DNA from: Micrasema longulum
Taxonomy: Eukaryota; Arthropoda; Insecta; Trichoptera; Brachycentridae
DNA length: 64,000 nucleotides
Assembly (NCBI GenBank): GCA_022494885.1
Contig: JAGVSM010002703.1
Coordinates: forward strand, 186,001 to 250,000
Reading direction: 5' to 3'
The notes under the pieces were generated by a model. The model was not told the origin of the DNA. It made no database searches and worked only from the letters and a program-made list of their open reading frames with translations. Positions 32,765 to 43,914 of this stretch are shown here, piece by piece. The stretch's first letter is position 1. Each line of letters starts with the position of its first letter. A program made the position numbers and the translations under genes.

Positions 32765-33450
32765 TTTTTTATGTATTAAATCATACAAAATTTATTTTTT
32801 TTGTACTCCCAGGAGTTACAACAAACTCATTTTGGGACAGAAAAATATTTACATATAGGTATGGTAACAATAATAATATAGCAACAAATAGTAATAAAGT
32901 AACAAGTAATAATATGTACATAAAAACTGAAATAAGATAGCAAGCAAATATATGATACAAATCATACATCTGCTTGCCATCCTTTGAACAATCCATAATA
33001 AAAATAAAAAATAAAAAATAAAAATTTTATATTTACATATTGCAAGAAAGAAATATTTAAGGGAAAAAAAATAACTTAAAACTAAATTTCACCCTCCACG
33101 TACCTCCTCAAGTAGTAATTTTTTTAATGAATACAGTTATTTATTGACGTTCTATAAGACTCCGGTAGCCTGTTGTACTCACTACAAGCAAGGTATAGCA
33201 GAGACCTTAGACCATACCTTGTCGTGCGTGATCCAGGTACGTGAATATTTTGACGCTGTCGCGTATTATACTGATGGACGTCACGATTAAAGGTATAGCC
33301 AATATTAGTCAGAGAGTCTTTATTCACACCTTGAAGCACCGTTTTTGCAATCTCATAATACGGTATGACCAAAAATGGGAGAATGTCAGTAAGTTTGTAA
33401 ATGTCTTTGACATGCGTTGCCATTGGTATACCGTATATAATATGTAAAGT
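32765..33450 (-). mobile_element. LINE 3' end: reverse-transcriptase C-terminus plus 3' region
   Basis: The minus strand reads VIPYYEIAKTVLQGVNKDSL, VHQYNTRQRQNIHVPGSRTT and YLACSEYNRLPESYRT, typical of CR1/L2/Jockey C-termini. A TAA at 33124-33126 cuts the frame; in-frame KNYYLRRYVEGEI then a stop follow it. The 3' region (32,786-32,999) matches the segment at 57,195-57,430 with about 7 differences in 200 bases. Confidence 0.7.
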
Positions 33451-33479
33451 ATTAACTTTGTGGTTAAACATTTTACTAA

Positions 33480-33605
33480 ATGTTATTAAACATTTGTATA
33501 AAACCACTTACCGACTTTTCTATATCTACCGGTTTCGAGACGTACCCGTCCCTTTGTCAGGACACCAATTAAACCGACATGCAACTATTTCTCCAACATC
33601 AGAAA
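33480..33605 (+). repeat. Repeat family F3, copy 2
   Basis: ACCACTTACCGACTTTTCTA, CTACCGGTTTCGAGACGTAC and CAGGACACCAATTAAACC match the 39.05-kb copy. On the minus side the repeat runs directly into the LINE at 33.45 kb. Confidence 0.65.
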
Positions 33606-33726
33606 ATATTTTTATAATTTAATCAGTGCATGTTTGCATCAGTGTTGCAAAAAATGACAAATATATTAATTTGTGTTGTAAAATTGATATTTATCTGAAA
33701 TGCTGAAAAAATTATATAATAATGTA

Positions 33727-34394
33727 CAGGTAAACGTCGTTTTACGCCGGGGTTCCGTTCCGAGAGACACCTGCGTAAAAAAATCGGCGTAAATTGAACA
33801 CAAATATAGTGGAAGATATAAGGTTAGGTTCCGTGTCAAAATTCTAAGAGCCATCTAACATGTTTATTTAATACATATCCTATATATATTCTAAATAAAT
33901 TATAAACTCATTTAATAAATACAGTTTAAATTTATTTAAAAAATAAATAATAATCTGTTGATATAAATAATACTTTTTATAATAAATACTAACTCACCAG
34001 TTCGTCGGTGCTAAATTAAATTCTCACACTTTTTTGAAAAAAACATCCAATTTCACATGCTTTGATTATTGCCTTTCTTGCAGAATCATACCATTAACTA
34101 CAAATATTTGAACATTCTTTTAATTTTAATAATACTTTTAAAAAAATATAATCATACCTTTTTATTTTTCTTAAGAACAAAACGAAAACTTACTTGGAAA
34201 CAATTTCACAAACACAATAGGCTGTTCGCGTACACGGTAATAGAATAAAACAACGTGTAAAAGTGTGTCTGCTATTAGAATCGTGACGCCTACTGTCGTC
34301 TGGTGTCGGCCGAACCGGAGAATCCCTCGCCGGCAACAACCGGCGTAATTGTAAATCGGCGTAAATCGAACCGGTGCAAAACGACGTTTACCTG
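33727..34394. mobile_element. TA-flanked TIR element, 668 bp
   Basis: Both ends carry CAGGTAAACGTCGTTTT (17 bp exact, inverted), flanked by TA on each side as in Tc1/mariner insertions. The repeats continue inward with diverged GGCGTAAAT-containing blocks. It contains no transposase frame. Confidence 0.8.
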
Positions 34395-34737
34395 TATTTT
34401 AAAAATGTAACTTCTTTATTAATGTCTTCTCATTTTTTTCTGGTGTGTATCAACTTGTAATTGCTTGTATTAATTGTTCAAATTTAATACACATATTCTT
34501 ACAAATATTATATTAATGAGCTGGATCGTATTTTATAAACCTTATTCTTAACAATTATGGCCCTGCTGGAAGTATTTGTTTAAATAGCAATTATCTGACA
34601 TTATTCATTATTATTTGAGAATCACATTTTAGAATGCTTTAATAAATAATCTCAAGTAGTCACAATTAGATGTGTTACGTTTATCACTCCTTTCTTTTCA
34701 TTTTATAAAATGAAGTAAATAAAAAAAATCATACTAA

Positions 34738-34925
34738 CTTTAATTCTCAAAACCGATTCCAAATTCGAGTTGAGTTTTATTTAATACTATGCATAAGCAA
34801 CATTTGTTAGAGCGAAATGGCTCGCGATTTTCTTTGTCTAAACTCGCCGTGTTATTCGGATTGGGTATACAAGCTTCACAATTCACAATAATCAATGATA
34901 CGCTGAAGAAATATACCCGAACTGA
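34738..34925 (-). CDS. Unidentified possible terminal exon of a small cysteine-containing protein
   Basis: A minus-strand frame follows an acceptor-like TATTTCTTCAG near 34,908 and reads VSLIIVNCEACIPNPNN, then a charged stretch, FRSNKCCLCIVLNK, and ends at TAA. Its base composition is less AT-rich than its surroundings. There is no ATG in frame, so an upstream exon would be needed; I could not find one. The hydrophobic start followed by C-E-A-C would suit a secreted peptide. It could equally be chance. Confidence 0.2.
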
Positions 34926-35622
34926 TACTAGCACATAAATAATTGTGATAATTTAAACCCAAGAACTTGATACACCTACCTATCCGGTTAATTGTACTTT
35001 ATGCTATGTGTACATAGTATTAATAACGTTTTGTGCTACGAATTTCTGAGATTGAATCTCGATAAAATGACCATAAATGTATTTGGATTTTTCATATGGG
35101 TATGTAATATAATTTAATACGTTACTTCTTTATTCATCTAAATGGTTCAAAGGGCACTTGCATGGATTAATTACGAATCCCGAGTCTAAATATTTAGTAT
35201 GAACTCATCTCAATCACCCAACAACCTGGGCGCTAGATGCTGCGAATTTTTAACTAATATTTATTCTGTATGATCATAGCTAATTTGATCATATACTTAT
35301 TGAAACTTAACTGATTGGGATTAAAGAATATGTTTGTGTGCTCTATTTTAAGATTCAAAATAAAAAATAATAAAAATAAATTTAATTAGTTGCATTGTTT
35401 ATTTCAATACTAGCAAATGTTCATTTTCGTTATAACTTCACGTGGCTGAGTAAGTTGCAGATAAGATGCAACTGCACGACCCTTTACAAGACGATCTGAA
35501 CTTATGTCTGCAACCATAGAATAGGCGATGCATGTCACAACACCAAGAGATGTGATGGTAGAAAATGTCAGTATAAATAAGGGACACCTTCCATTCACCG
35601 TGAGTCCTTTACACATTTTAGG

Positions 35623-36257
35623 ATGGCGACAAAGGTAAGACAAATCGCTCTTCATACTGTTAAGAATATTATTTGTTTAAATAGCACCAAAATATGGTAA
35701 AGAATCATCATGAATAGTCAGAAAAAATGGTAAATAAAATATTGTTTTTTTGTATTTCAGATTTTAATATTCTCTGCTATGCTAGCAGTAAGTAAAGCTG
35801 CCGCATATTCTGATCCTAGTTCATCTAACTTACAACCTGCTTATGACTTTGCTTTTCCAGTGGAATATTCCAAAGTAGCTCTACAATTACCTTTTGCGTC
35901 AGCTGCCAAATATGCTTCTATAGAATACGCAACAAACTCTCCGCTCACATTTGCTTACGGTATTCATGACAGTCTGACGGAGATTCAAAAAGCCAGTATG
36001 AGACACGGTATGGAGATACCGTCAAAGGCTCATACTCTCTCATTGATCCTGACGGCATGAAGCGGACTGTGGAGTACACGGCTGATCCTCATAACGGATT
36101 CAATGCAGTTGTCCGCAGATAACCGCTTCTTCATGCTGTAAATGTAGCACCGCCCGTTCTGCCAAAGGCGCCAATTGTATATCTAAAATTCGAACAACTA
36201 ACTTACGAAGTTGCCCCCGCTGAAGCGTTTGGACCAGGATTTTCACCTTATCATTAA
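35623..36257 (+). pseudogene. RR-2 cuticular protein (chitin-binding type 4), frameshifted and with an in-frame stop
   Basis: Exon 1 (35623-35634) encodes only MATK, then a 126-bp intron (GTAAGA ... TTTCAG), then exon 2 from 35761. This is the usual layout of insect cuticle genes, with the signal peptide split after its first residues (ILIFSAMLAVSKAAA). The chitin-binding Rebers-Riddiford domain follows: [11 protein letters not shown], then in the next frame [25 protein letters not shown] and [16 protein letters not shown] single base is missing near 35,980. A TAA at 36120-36122 stands where the frame would go on for 44 more codons (PLLHAVNVAPPVLPKAPIVY ...) to a second TAA at 36255. The product would be a secreted structural protein of the procuticle. 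Two independent lesions suggest a pseudogene; assembly error cannot be excluded. Confidence 0.88.
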
Positions 36258-36925
36258 ATTTTTCAATAATATGTTGAAAAATATATAACAGGAACTTTAA
36301 AATAGGCAGTGAAATTGTATGTAATTAGTAAAATTTAAGATTTAAAAATTTATAAATAAAATCTTAATAATTATGTGAATTATTTTGCATTTTTGTCCTG
36401 TTACAATATAGGTACTATCAGGCGTTCTAGCCTCCTAAAAATGTCTTCACTTGTCCATATCTCTGGGACCCGATTACAATGGGAAGTTACCATTTATCTT
36501 CAATTTTATTTACAAAGTAAAATTAAGTTTTCTGTATGAAAAGCAGAATATGCATACAATTTTTTCTTCTAAACATGTTAAAGTATAGGTTATCGACGAA
36601 GATACTTGAAATGTTCATGCAAATATACTCATTTTCGTACACATTTATCGGTTTTTCTTTATAGACAGTCGAAGAAAACTCTGCTAACTTCCCATTGTTA
36701 TCGGAGCCCTGGTTATTTATATAAAATCGGCTTTATTAAAAATAACAAAAAGGCTGTTTATTATAATCAATAATACATAGCTTATAATCCATAGCTACCT
36801 CCAGAAAATTTCTTCCAATTTGTACAATGTTAAAAATTAGGTTAGTTCATTAAAAAATCATATTTATTCTACGTAGGCCGGGTAATTAAAGCGTATAATG
36901 TATCATTTGTCGCCCAAGCGTTTAT

Positions 36926-37153
36926 ATGACTTATGACGAATCTATCTCAGAAGGACAATGTTTAGTAATTAAATTTGAAATAAACAGGACACTTTCTCTA
37001 GCCTACGCGTTTTATGATAAAATGAAAATAAAAGGCAAAGAGGGCGCTGCTGAAATTATGATTCATAATGAACAAAATTGCTGGCATTTTAAAAACCTAA
37101 AAATAGCACGAACGCAGTGTACTCTTTTACAACATCACAATGAAATCTGGTGA
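36926..37153 (+). CDS. Hypothetical 75-codon ORF
   Basis: Starts at a true ATG (MTYDESISEGQCLVIKFEIN) and ends at TGA; an AATAAA lies about 250 bp downstream. It has no signal peptide or known motif. It could be chance. Confidence 0.15.
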   Translation: MTYDESISEGQCLVIKFEINRTLSLAYAFYDKMKIKGKEGAAEIMIHNEQNCWHFKNLKIARTQCTLLQHHNEIW

Positions 37154-37842
37154 TGTAAGCGGAAAAATTGATACATTTAAAATTGGGTGTTATTAAAATT
37201 TATTAAAAGAAGAAAATAAGTTTATAAAATTACGCTGCGCACTTACATATATTATTTTTCTTATGTAATATGTAGTTAGTAAGAAGTCAGCTTTGGACAT
37301 TTATAACTATCCACTTAAAAACGTTTTTCCAAAGTACCTACCGATCATTTAATATTTAACTGGGATATAAAAATTACTTTTTAAGATACAAATAATTGTT
37401 TACTGAAATAAACTAACATGTTTTTGTTTTTGGTCGTTGTTTTATTACATGCGTTGTTTAATTTATTTCAATAGTTTATTACATTGAACATATCAAATCT
37501 AGTAATAGATATTACTTCTTTAATCCGGGAAATGTAATAACTGAAAATGTTCCTGCTCTAAAATATTCTAAACGTGTTTTGAAAAAAAAAGTCTGCAGTT
37601 GTTTTTTACTTTTTATTTTTAAAAATGAATAAATAATTTGAAAGCTTTTGCTACTCTGAATGAATCATTAGTTTTAAGAAATCGAAATTCTGACGTATTG
37701 CGGAATTCCTTAAATTAAAAAAAATCAGCAGTCGCTAATCTCCATAAATGCGTTTATTTACTTTAAAGTTTGTCTCTGTTCACATTCACGAATAATTATC
37801 TTCTTCTTCATTTATTAAGAGATTCTAAGACCCGTGTCACAG

Positions 37843-37862
37843 ATAACTAGGTACCTAGTTAT
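37843..37862. repeat. Perfect 20-bp palindrome
   Basis: ATAACTAGGTACCTAGTTAT is its own reverse complement. It lies in unique intergenic DNA. Confidence 0.6.
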
Positions 37863-38944
37863 TCTCCCGAGATGATGAGGTCCTACTATTCATCCATGTC
37901 TTGGGTGGTTTTCCAGGTGGACACTGTCCAGAGCTGCTATTACAACTAGCTAAACACAACTAGTTTCAGGTATTCTGAATTACCCATCATTAGGTGTAAA
38001 TATAAACTAAACTAAAAAGATTGGTACATAGGTACTGATAGGGTCGGGCGGAAGGGGCAAGGCAATGTGTGATGGAGGGGGTGGGGTTTTCCTAATTATG
38101 GGGAATGTTGATAGCAGAGGTGAAGAATTTTGGAATTGAATTATAAAAATATTATTAATTAAAGTTTTCTCTTAGTTATTTTTTTTTGGATTTAAATATT
38201 AGGATATAAGTTATCCATTATAATACCTTTATTTTCGACAGAATGTAAATGTTTAATTTAATGTGATTAAAATAATGGATTGTATTCATAATATGGTTAG
38301 CAAATTCTGAAAAAATAGTGCTAAAAAGTCCACGACGGTGTTCGTTACTTACAAATTACAAAGTGTTTCATTTTAAATAAATTCAAAATGTTTTACCCCA
38401 AAGTAAATGCTGGAACAATAAATAATATGATTATAATTCTTAAAATATATTGTGTTTGATCGAATCAATACACTAAGTCTTATTTGGTGATGTTTTGATT
38501 ACACATTTAAAAAAATATAAAACATACATATGTACATACTCTGAGGCACTGTCAAATCTTTGGTACCAAAAGTGAACATATACTTTATTCCATGATTGTA
38601 CATAGTTGTTTCAATAGTAGCTACCATTATAATAAGATTAAATGGATTATTACATTTCAAACTAACATAAAAATATTCGGTAGAATGAAAATCGTGATGT
38701 GTTCAAAAATCTACAAACACAAGTAATTATTATTTTATCATTACCAACATACGTACATATAAGCAATGTCTGTGAATTTATCTGCTGGATATTATTAATT
38801 TATTCAATCACCATAAAATATAACGTGAAACAGTATATAAAATAAAATGTGTGTAATCTTACTCAATATATTTTTAGAAAACTAACAGATTTAATTAGAT
38901 TTTTATTATTTTATTGAATTTCTTTTTATAAATAAAATTATTTT

Positions 38945-39040
38945 AAATACCAATCAATGACAGATTATAAGCTCTGCAAGAGCTTAGACATTCATATTCC
39001 CTTCTCTAAAATGTTCTCCATCTCAGTTATATAAGTTAAT
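38945..39040 (-). repeat. Dispersed repeat family F1, short copy
   Basis: CCAATCAATGACAGATTATA then AGAGCTTAGACATTCATATT, a diverged minus-oriented core. Confidence 0.55.
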
Positions 39041-39049
39041 TTAAATTTT

Positions 39050-39300
39050 ACTAAATGCTATTAAATATTTGTATATAACCACTTACCGACTTTTCTATGT
39101 CTACCGGTTTCGAGACGTATACGTCTCTTTGTCAGGACACCAAATAAACCAACATGCAAAACTTACTGTACACCTTCAACCGAAACTACACACCTTTAAC
39201 GAAACCGATAGACATAGAAAAGTCAGTAAGTGGTTATATACAAATATTTAATGACATTTAGTAAAATGTTTGACCACAAATGTAATACTGTAAATATTAA
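39050..39300. mobile_element. Repeat family F3, fold-back copy (MITE-like)
   Basis: The left arm TTTACTAAATG ... ATATAACCACTTACCGACTT ... CTACCGGTTTCG is repeated inverted at 39,200-39,265 (CGAAACCGATAGAC ... AAGTCAGTAAGTGGTTATAT ... CATTTAGTAAA). The arms are about 65 bp around a spacer with GACGTATACGTC. Confidence 0.7.
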
Positions 39301-39419
39301 TAATAATTTAAATTATGATTATTATGCCAAACAATTATTTATATTTTTTGTCGTTAAAATACCTTTTCGTAAAATCGTTTTTAACTATCCTTAGTTGCGT
39401 TTATTTAAAAAAAATGTTT

Positions 39420-39640
39420 TGAGTTCTTCCAAATGTCTGCATAAAAGGGTAAGATTTCACCATAGTTATTAAGATGAACGTATTTTATGTTTATGTACAA
39501 ACATAGACAGAATGGTGAATGACACCGAGTGTAAAGTGGCCACTTCAACCATCCAATAATAGGCCATAAGCCATGTAAACGCCTAGATGTCATATTTACT
39601 CTAGAAAAGATTATCCTTTTCATTTGTAATATATTTAAAA
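39420..39640 (-). repeat. Dispersed repeat family F1, copy
   Basis: CAGAATGGTGAATGACACCG, GTAAAGTGGCCACTTCAACC and ATAGGCCATAAGCC give the minus-oriented F1 core, moderately diverged. Confidence 0.65.
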
Positions 39641-39959
39641 AAAAATATTGCAGGGGTTATATTTATTTTTTATTGATGTTTTCAACATTTTACACTCTGT
39701 TGTTTTTTTTATTTATTTTTATTTTTTTAAATGGTATATTAATTTCATGTGGTTTATCTTATATTGTTATTTGTTCACTGTTTGATTATATTTAAAAAAA
39801 ATATAATTTTGTAAAATTATCTTTGAACCGTAAAAAAACAACCTATAATTGTTAACAATGCTTTTGAATGCCTAGTTATTTTATTTTGCATAATATTAGT
39901 AGACGAATAGTGAATTTTACCCTCGAATGATTTTATTATAATAATTTTATAAAAGGGCA

Positions 39960-40043
39960 TCTAGGAGTTTAGATATTTACAGAGCTTATGACTAATCATC
40001 GGCTTGTCGGTTTAAATGATCACTTTATACTCCATGTAGTGAA
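39960..40043 (+). repeat. Dispersed repeat family F1, degenerate copy
   Basis: GAGTTTAGATATTTACAGAG CTTATGAC ... GATCACTTTATACTCC, a decayed plus-oriented core directly before the MITE at 40,044. Confidence 0.5.
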
Positions 40044-40498
40044 TATAAACTATTTTTTAGAGCCAGACCGCAAAACTTCATAAATACATTCCTCATGATA
40101 AGATTTTAAAAAATCCCAGTAATTTTTTTCCAAAAAGTAATTAAAAAGAAAAAAAAAAAAAAATCTCAAAATGTAGTAAATCCTTCATTTCTCGGACAAG
40201 CAGTCCCTCCACCAACCCTTACTCCTTTCCTACCCAGCCGCATCCCTTGACCGTGTCCGGTGCGTATCGCTTCGTTCGTCCAATACGTTTTTATCGCAAT
40301 TTTTATTTGTCAGGGAGGGGTAGGGGTTTCCGGAAGAGACCCTATTATGATGCTAGTCCGAGAAATTAAAGATTTACTCCATTTTGAGATCATAAAAAAA
40401 AAACTTTTTGAATTTTTTTATTGGGATGTTTTTTAAAGCCTACCATGAGGAATGTTCCTCTGAAGTTTCGCGCTCTGGCCCTGAATAACCGTGTATAA
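40044..40498. mobile_element. Palindromic MITE family M1, copy 3
   Basis: AGAGCCAGACCGCAAAACTT at the left and AAGTTTCGCGCTCTGGCCCT at the right, with inner CTCGGACAAGCAGTCCCTCC / GATGCTAGTCCGAGA, match the two copies in CHIC intron 2. Confidence 0.75.
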
Positions 40499-40499
40499 T

Positions 40500-42300
40500 A
40501 AGATTTCGACAAAGAATTATCAAAATTAGGTGATAATATCTACGACTATGGCTCTATTGCATACGAATAATAATTTTACGCAATACATAATTTTTTCATC
40601 AATTGCGCGTCACTTTGTTCCTGTCGCCAAAAATGGACGATGACTTCTTAGTAAAAATGTTTGGCATATTTTATCGCGTCTGATGTCCTATTCCTTCTCG
40701 ATTATATTTAAATATTGTAATTATTATAGATACAAAAGACAGTTTATATCAGATATTCACAAATTCAGAATGACAAGCTCATTGTTTCGTTTTAGTTATT
40801 CCAAATTTGTGGATTCAAGTATCACTATTCGTCTATTATAATTAAATTCCATCAAGAACGATCATACACAGTATTGAATTACACTTGCATTCAAAAGTGT
40901 ATCTTTGTATTTACGCTCGTTCACTAAGATAGAAGACAGAATAGACCATGGACCTATTAAAATTATTCACACTGTTTTCGATCTTAAAAGTAATTCTGCA
41001 TTACCCGAAAGAGTGACTCGGCAAAATCTGGATCCATTGCTCTTTATAAAAAATGGATCGAAAGGGAAATACGAAAATATCCACCATTAAAAAACTGAAA
41101 AAGTTTTAGCCTTGAATTCTCTTTGATTATCATATTGTTTTTTTATAACTGCAACTTTAGGCATCGCTTTAACCAAACTTTTTGTGTTAATTTTTAGAAA
41201 AATAAGCGTTACGGAAAGCACGATTAAAGTTCACGGTCTTTAAATTTTACGAACATTTTTTTTGTGCAGGATTATTCGATGGCCGGAGTCACGATTGAGG
41301 AAATATGTTTTAATTTGTCTGTCGCATAATTAATTAGCAGCCTCTTGTGTTACTTCATACATAAGTTTAAAGATTATACATTTTATACAGCTGATAGCGT
41401 AGGTAACATTATTGAGGCTTTTGTACTAAAATGGTGTGCGTTAATTTATCGTCGTGTTGTAATCATTCACCTTAAATTTCGCATGAAATATCGTATAACA
41501 ATATCTTCCGACGTGAATTATTAATTAATTTATATTTTTTAAGTTAAACATGTTGACATATAAAACAAAGACTAGCCCTTGCTCCCATTTATTTAACATT
41601 GTTCAGTTATATTTTGGCATGGATTAAAGAAAATTTGAAACTAAAAAATGGGCTCACAATGTAGGTGCGTGATTAAAAATTTACGTAACTTTAGCTTAAT
41701 TGACGAACAATATTTAAATATGTACTTACTAGATTAATGATTTTTTCACTAACAGGAAACTCATTTAAATCTTTAAAAATTTCTGCCAATTACATATTTT
41801 GCAAATACAAAAAAAAATGTCTCAAGCATCCACCAATTACATGACGTTTGAATTTTAATATGTCTATACATACCTATATAACGCAATCCCTAATATAATT
41901 TACTTTATTAGATTTTAGTTAATCAAGTCTGTCATTGTTACCAGAGACGCAAAACTCAGTTTCGATTGATCCAAATAAATGGCCTGGATTGGATAAGGTG
42001 TTAGTCAACTGCCCGGGGCAGGTTGCGTCAGAAGAAATTGCACCAGATCACTTGTTCTCACGAGCTTTGATACACTACTCGAGAAGGTATAGGATAGAGC
42101 TATGGAACCTCTAGGCCGAACGAGAATTGAGCGTTGCGATTTTTACGGTATCGACATGTTTAAACTTGCAAATTTCTGGTTCAATTAATGCAAGTCTCCG
42201 CGTTAAACTCGAAAATATATTCCACTTCATATTAAGAGCGGTTTTTAGTTTTAAATGAGCTTTTGCGTACCGCGCCATCAAACATTTTAATAATTGCGCG
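40500..42300. other. Intergenic stretch, no gene recognised
   Basis: A 61-codon frame at 40905-41090 (SALPERVTRQNLDPLLF) is not recognised. A short piece near 40,800-40,850 resembles 31,440-31,490, so it may be repeat-derived. Confidence 0.3.
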
Positions 42301-42512
42301 CCCTAGTTCAGGGGTCTCCAAACTACGGCCCACGGGCAAATACCGGCCCACAAACACCACCAATCCGTACATGTACCCGGTATACGGCCCGCCACAGTTT
42401 AATTTATTGTAATTGTAAAATTTACAATACAAGTAAATCATGCGAAATAAAAATCAGTTGTTTTTATCTAACGACCAATTAATAAAAACAATAGATGATA
42501 TGAGGGTACTAT

Positions 42513-42895
42513 TTGTAAACCCGGCAAAATCCATCTTTCTTTATTTTGATTAAATCACAAAAAAACTGATACAATACTTAATTTCACCCATTTTAAACAT
42601 ATTTTTTTTATTATAATCAGTAAATATTTTATACGTCAGCAGTGATGACATAAGCATGATTATGTCAAGAAACAGTAGTGTAATGGTAAATTTAATTTTA
42701 TACATTCCAACTTTACAATACTCAAGTAGAGGTTGCCATGTTTGCAACAAACTCGATAATTAAAAGTCAAGTTCTTACAAATAAAGCCATATTTTTAACT
42801 GATAATGTTATAATTATTGTAAAAAAAATGTATTCTGAATGAATTTCAATTAATATCTCACTTTTTTTAGATTTTGGATTTTGCCGGGTTTGCAA
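42513..42895. mobile_element. MITE with 21-bp TIRs nested in the hAT element
   Basis: Inverted ends share AAACCCGGCAAAATCCA (20 of 21 positions match over the full TIR). GTAC lies close outside each end (42506-42509 and 42896-42899), perhaps part of a target duplication. The interior has no coding frame. Confidence 0.7.
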
Positions 42896-43354
42896 GTACA
42901 TAAACTGAAATTGAACATTTCAAAAGTAATAAATTATATGAGATTAATTCTAAAAACTTACAATATGTGACAAAAATAGGAACTAAACACTATTAAAACT
43001 AATATACGAGGATACTAGATAAATTCAAAGTAAATTTAAATAAATTTTTTGATCCCGAGAAAAATCGGCATTCTATTTTAATTAGAATTACTGTATAATT
43101 GTTTTCTGTTTTCTCTTCATTTCGTTTTTTTTCTATTGTTTATTAAAATATTATATAACTTCAAATTACTAAATAACTATAACAGTGTACGAGTAAGTCA
43201 CACTCCAAGCACAAGAGCTAGTCTCTTTTTTGGAAAGTTTCAGTTACATGATTAACTAAATACAATATAAAAGTAGATTATAATGGAAAAAAAACAAGTG
43301 TAACCATATTGTTGATAAAAAAAAACACTCTATAAACGTATTATAAGAAGAAAG

Positions 43355-43510
43355 ATGAAGAACATTTTAGAGAAGGTAATATAGAAGTGTAGGCATCTAC
43401 AGGGCTTATGACCTGTCATTTTCTGGTTTAAGTGGCAACTTTAAACACTGTGTTATATTCACCATTCTAATATTTGAACATCTATATTCCTTCAATTCTT
43501 TCATCTTAAC
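43355..43510 (+). repeat. Dispersed repeat family F1, copy inside the hAT element
   Basis: GAAGTGTAGGCATCTACAGG GCTTATGACC and AACTTTAAACACTGTG, then ATTCACCATTCTAATATTTG. Plus orientation. Confidence 0.7.
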
Positions 43511-43914
43511 TCTCACTTAATGAAATTAAACATTATAATAGTTATGAATAAGATTTATGTAGCTGCAATTTTCCACTGACAATTATTGTGTGCTGTTGTG
43601 GATCAATTCTACTAGTAAAAATTATCAACAGCGACTTGTTTGGGAGTTTGTTTCATTTGGGAGAATGTTTTTTCGCACAAATAAGTAGTTCCGAAAGAGG
43701 AAAAAACCCACTAGAAAATTTATGCAACTGATCAAACTGTGTGAGTATTATGAAATTCCAGCAATTATGAGTTTAAATATTTTTCTTTGCATAATATAAC
43801 ATACGTACTGCGGTGTGTTGGTATTATGAGCTCGCTAGGTCTTGGCCCTTGGGACTTAGTGGAAAAATCAGCGTGGCCCTTAAGCTAAATAGTTTTGATA
43901 CCCCTGCGCTAGTT

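Larger units (their letters stand above)
36400..38940. other. Intergenic stretch with one small unknown ORF
   Basis: AT-rich, with no repeat family recognised. It contains the 75-codon frame at 36926, a 20-bp palindrome at 37843 and a G-rich patch near 38,040-38,095. Confidence 0.35.
42309..43906. mobile_element. hAT-type non-autonomous element, 1598 bp
   Basis: The left end CAGGGGTCTCCAAACTA and the reversed right end CAGGGGTATCAAAACTA match at 15 of 17. Flanks CCCTAGTT (42301-42308) and CGCTAGTT (43907-43914) are a 7-of-8 target duplication. Next to both ends lie GGCCC-rich subterminal blocks. No transposase is present. Two other repeats are nested inside (42,513-42,895 and 43,355-43,510). 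Confidence 0.82.

Noticed and set aside
35410..35655. Minus-strand 81-codon ORF over cuticle exon 1
   Set aside because: Antisense shadow; the plus strand has the MATK exon, donor and matching exon 2.
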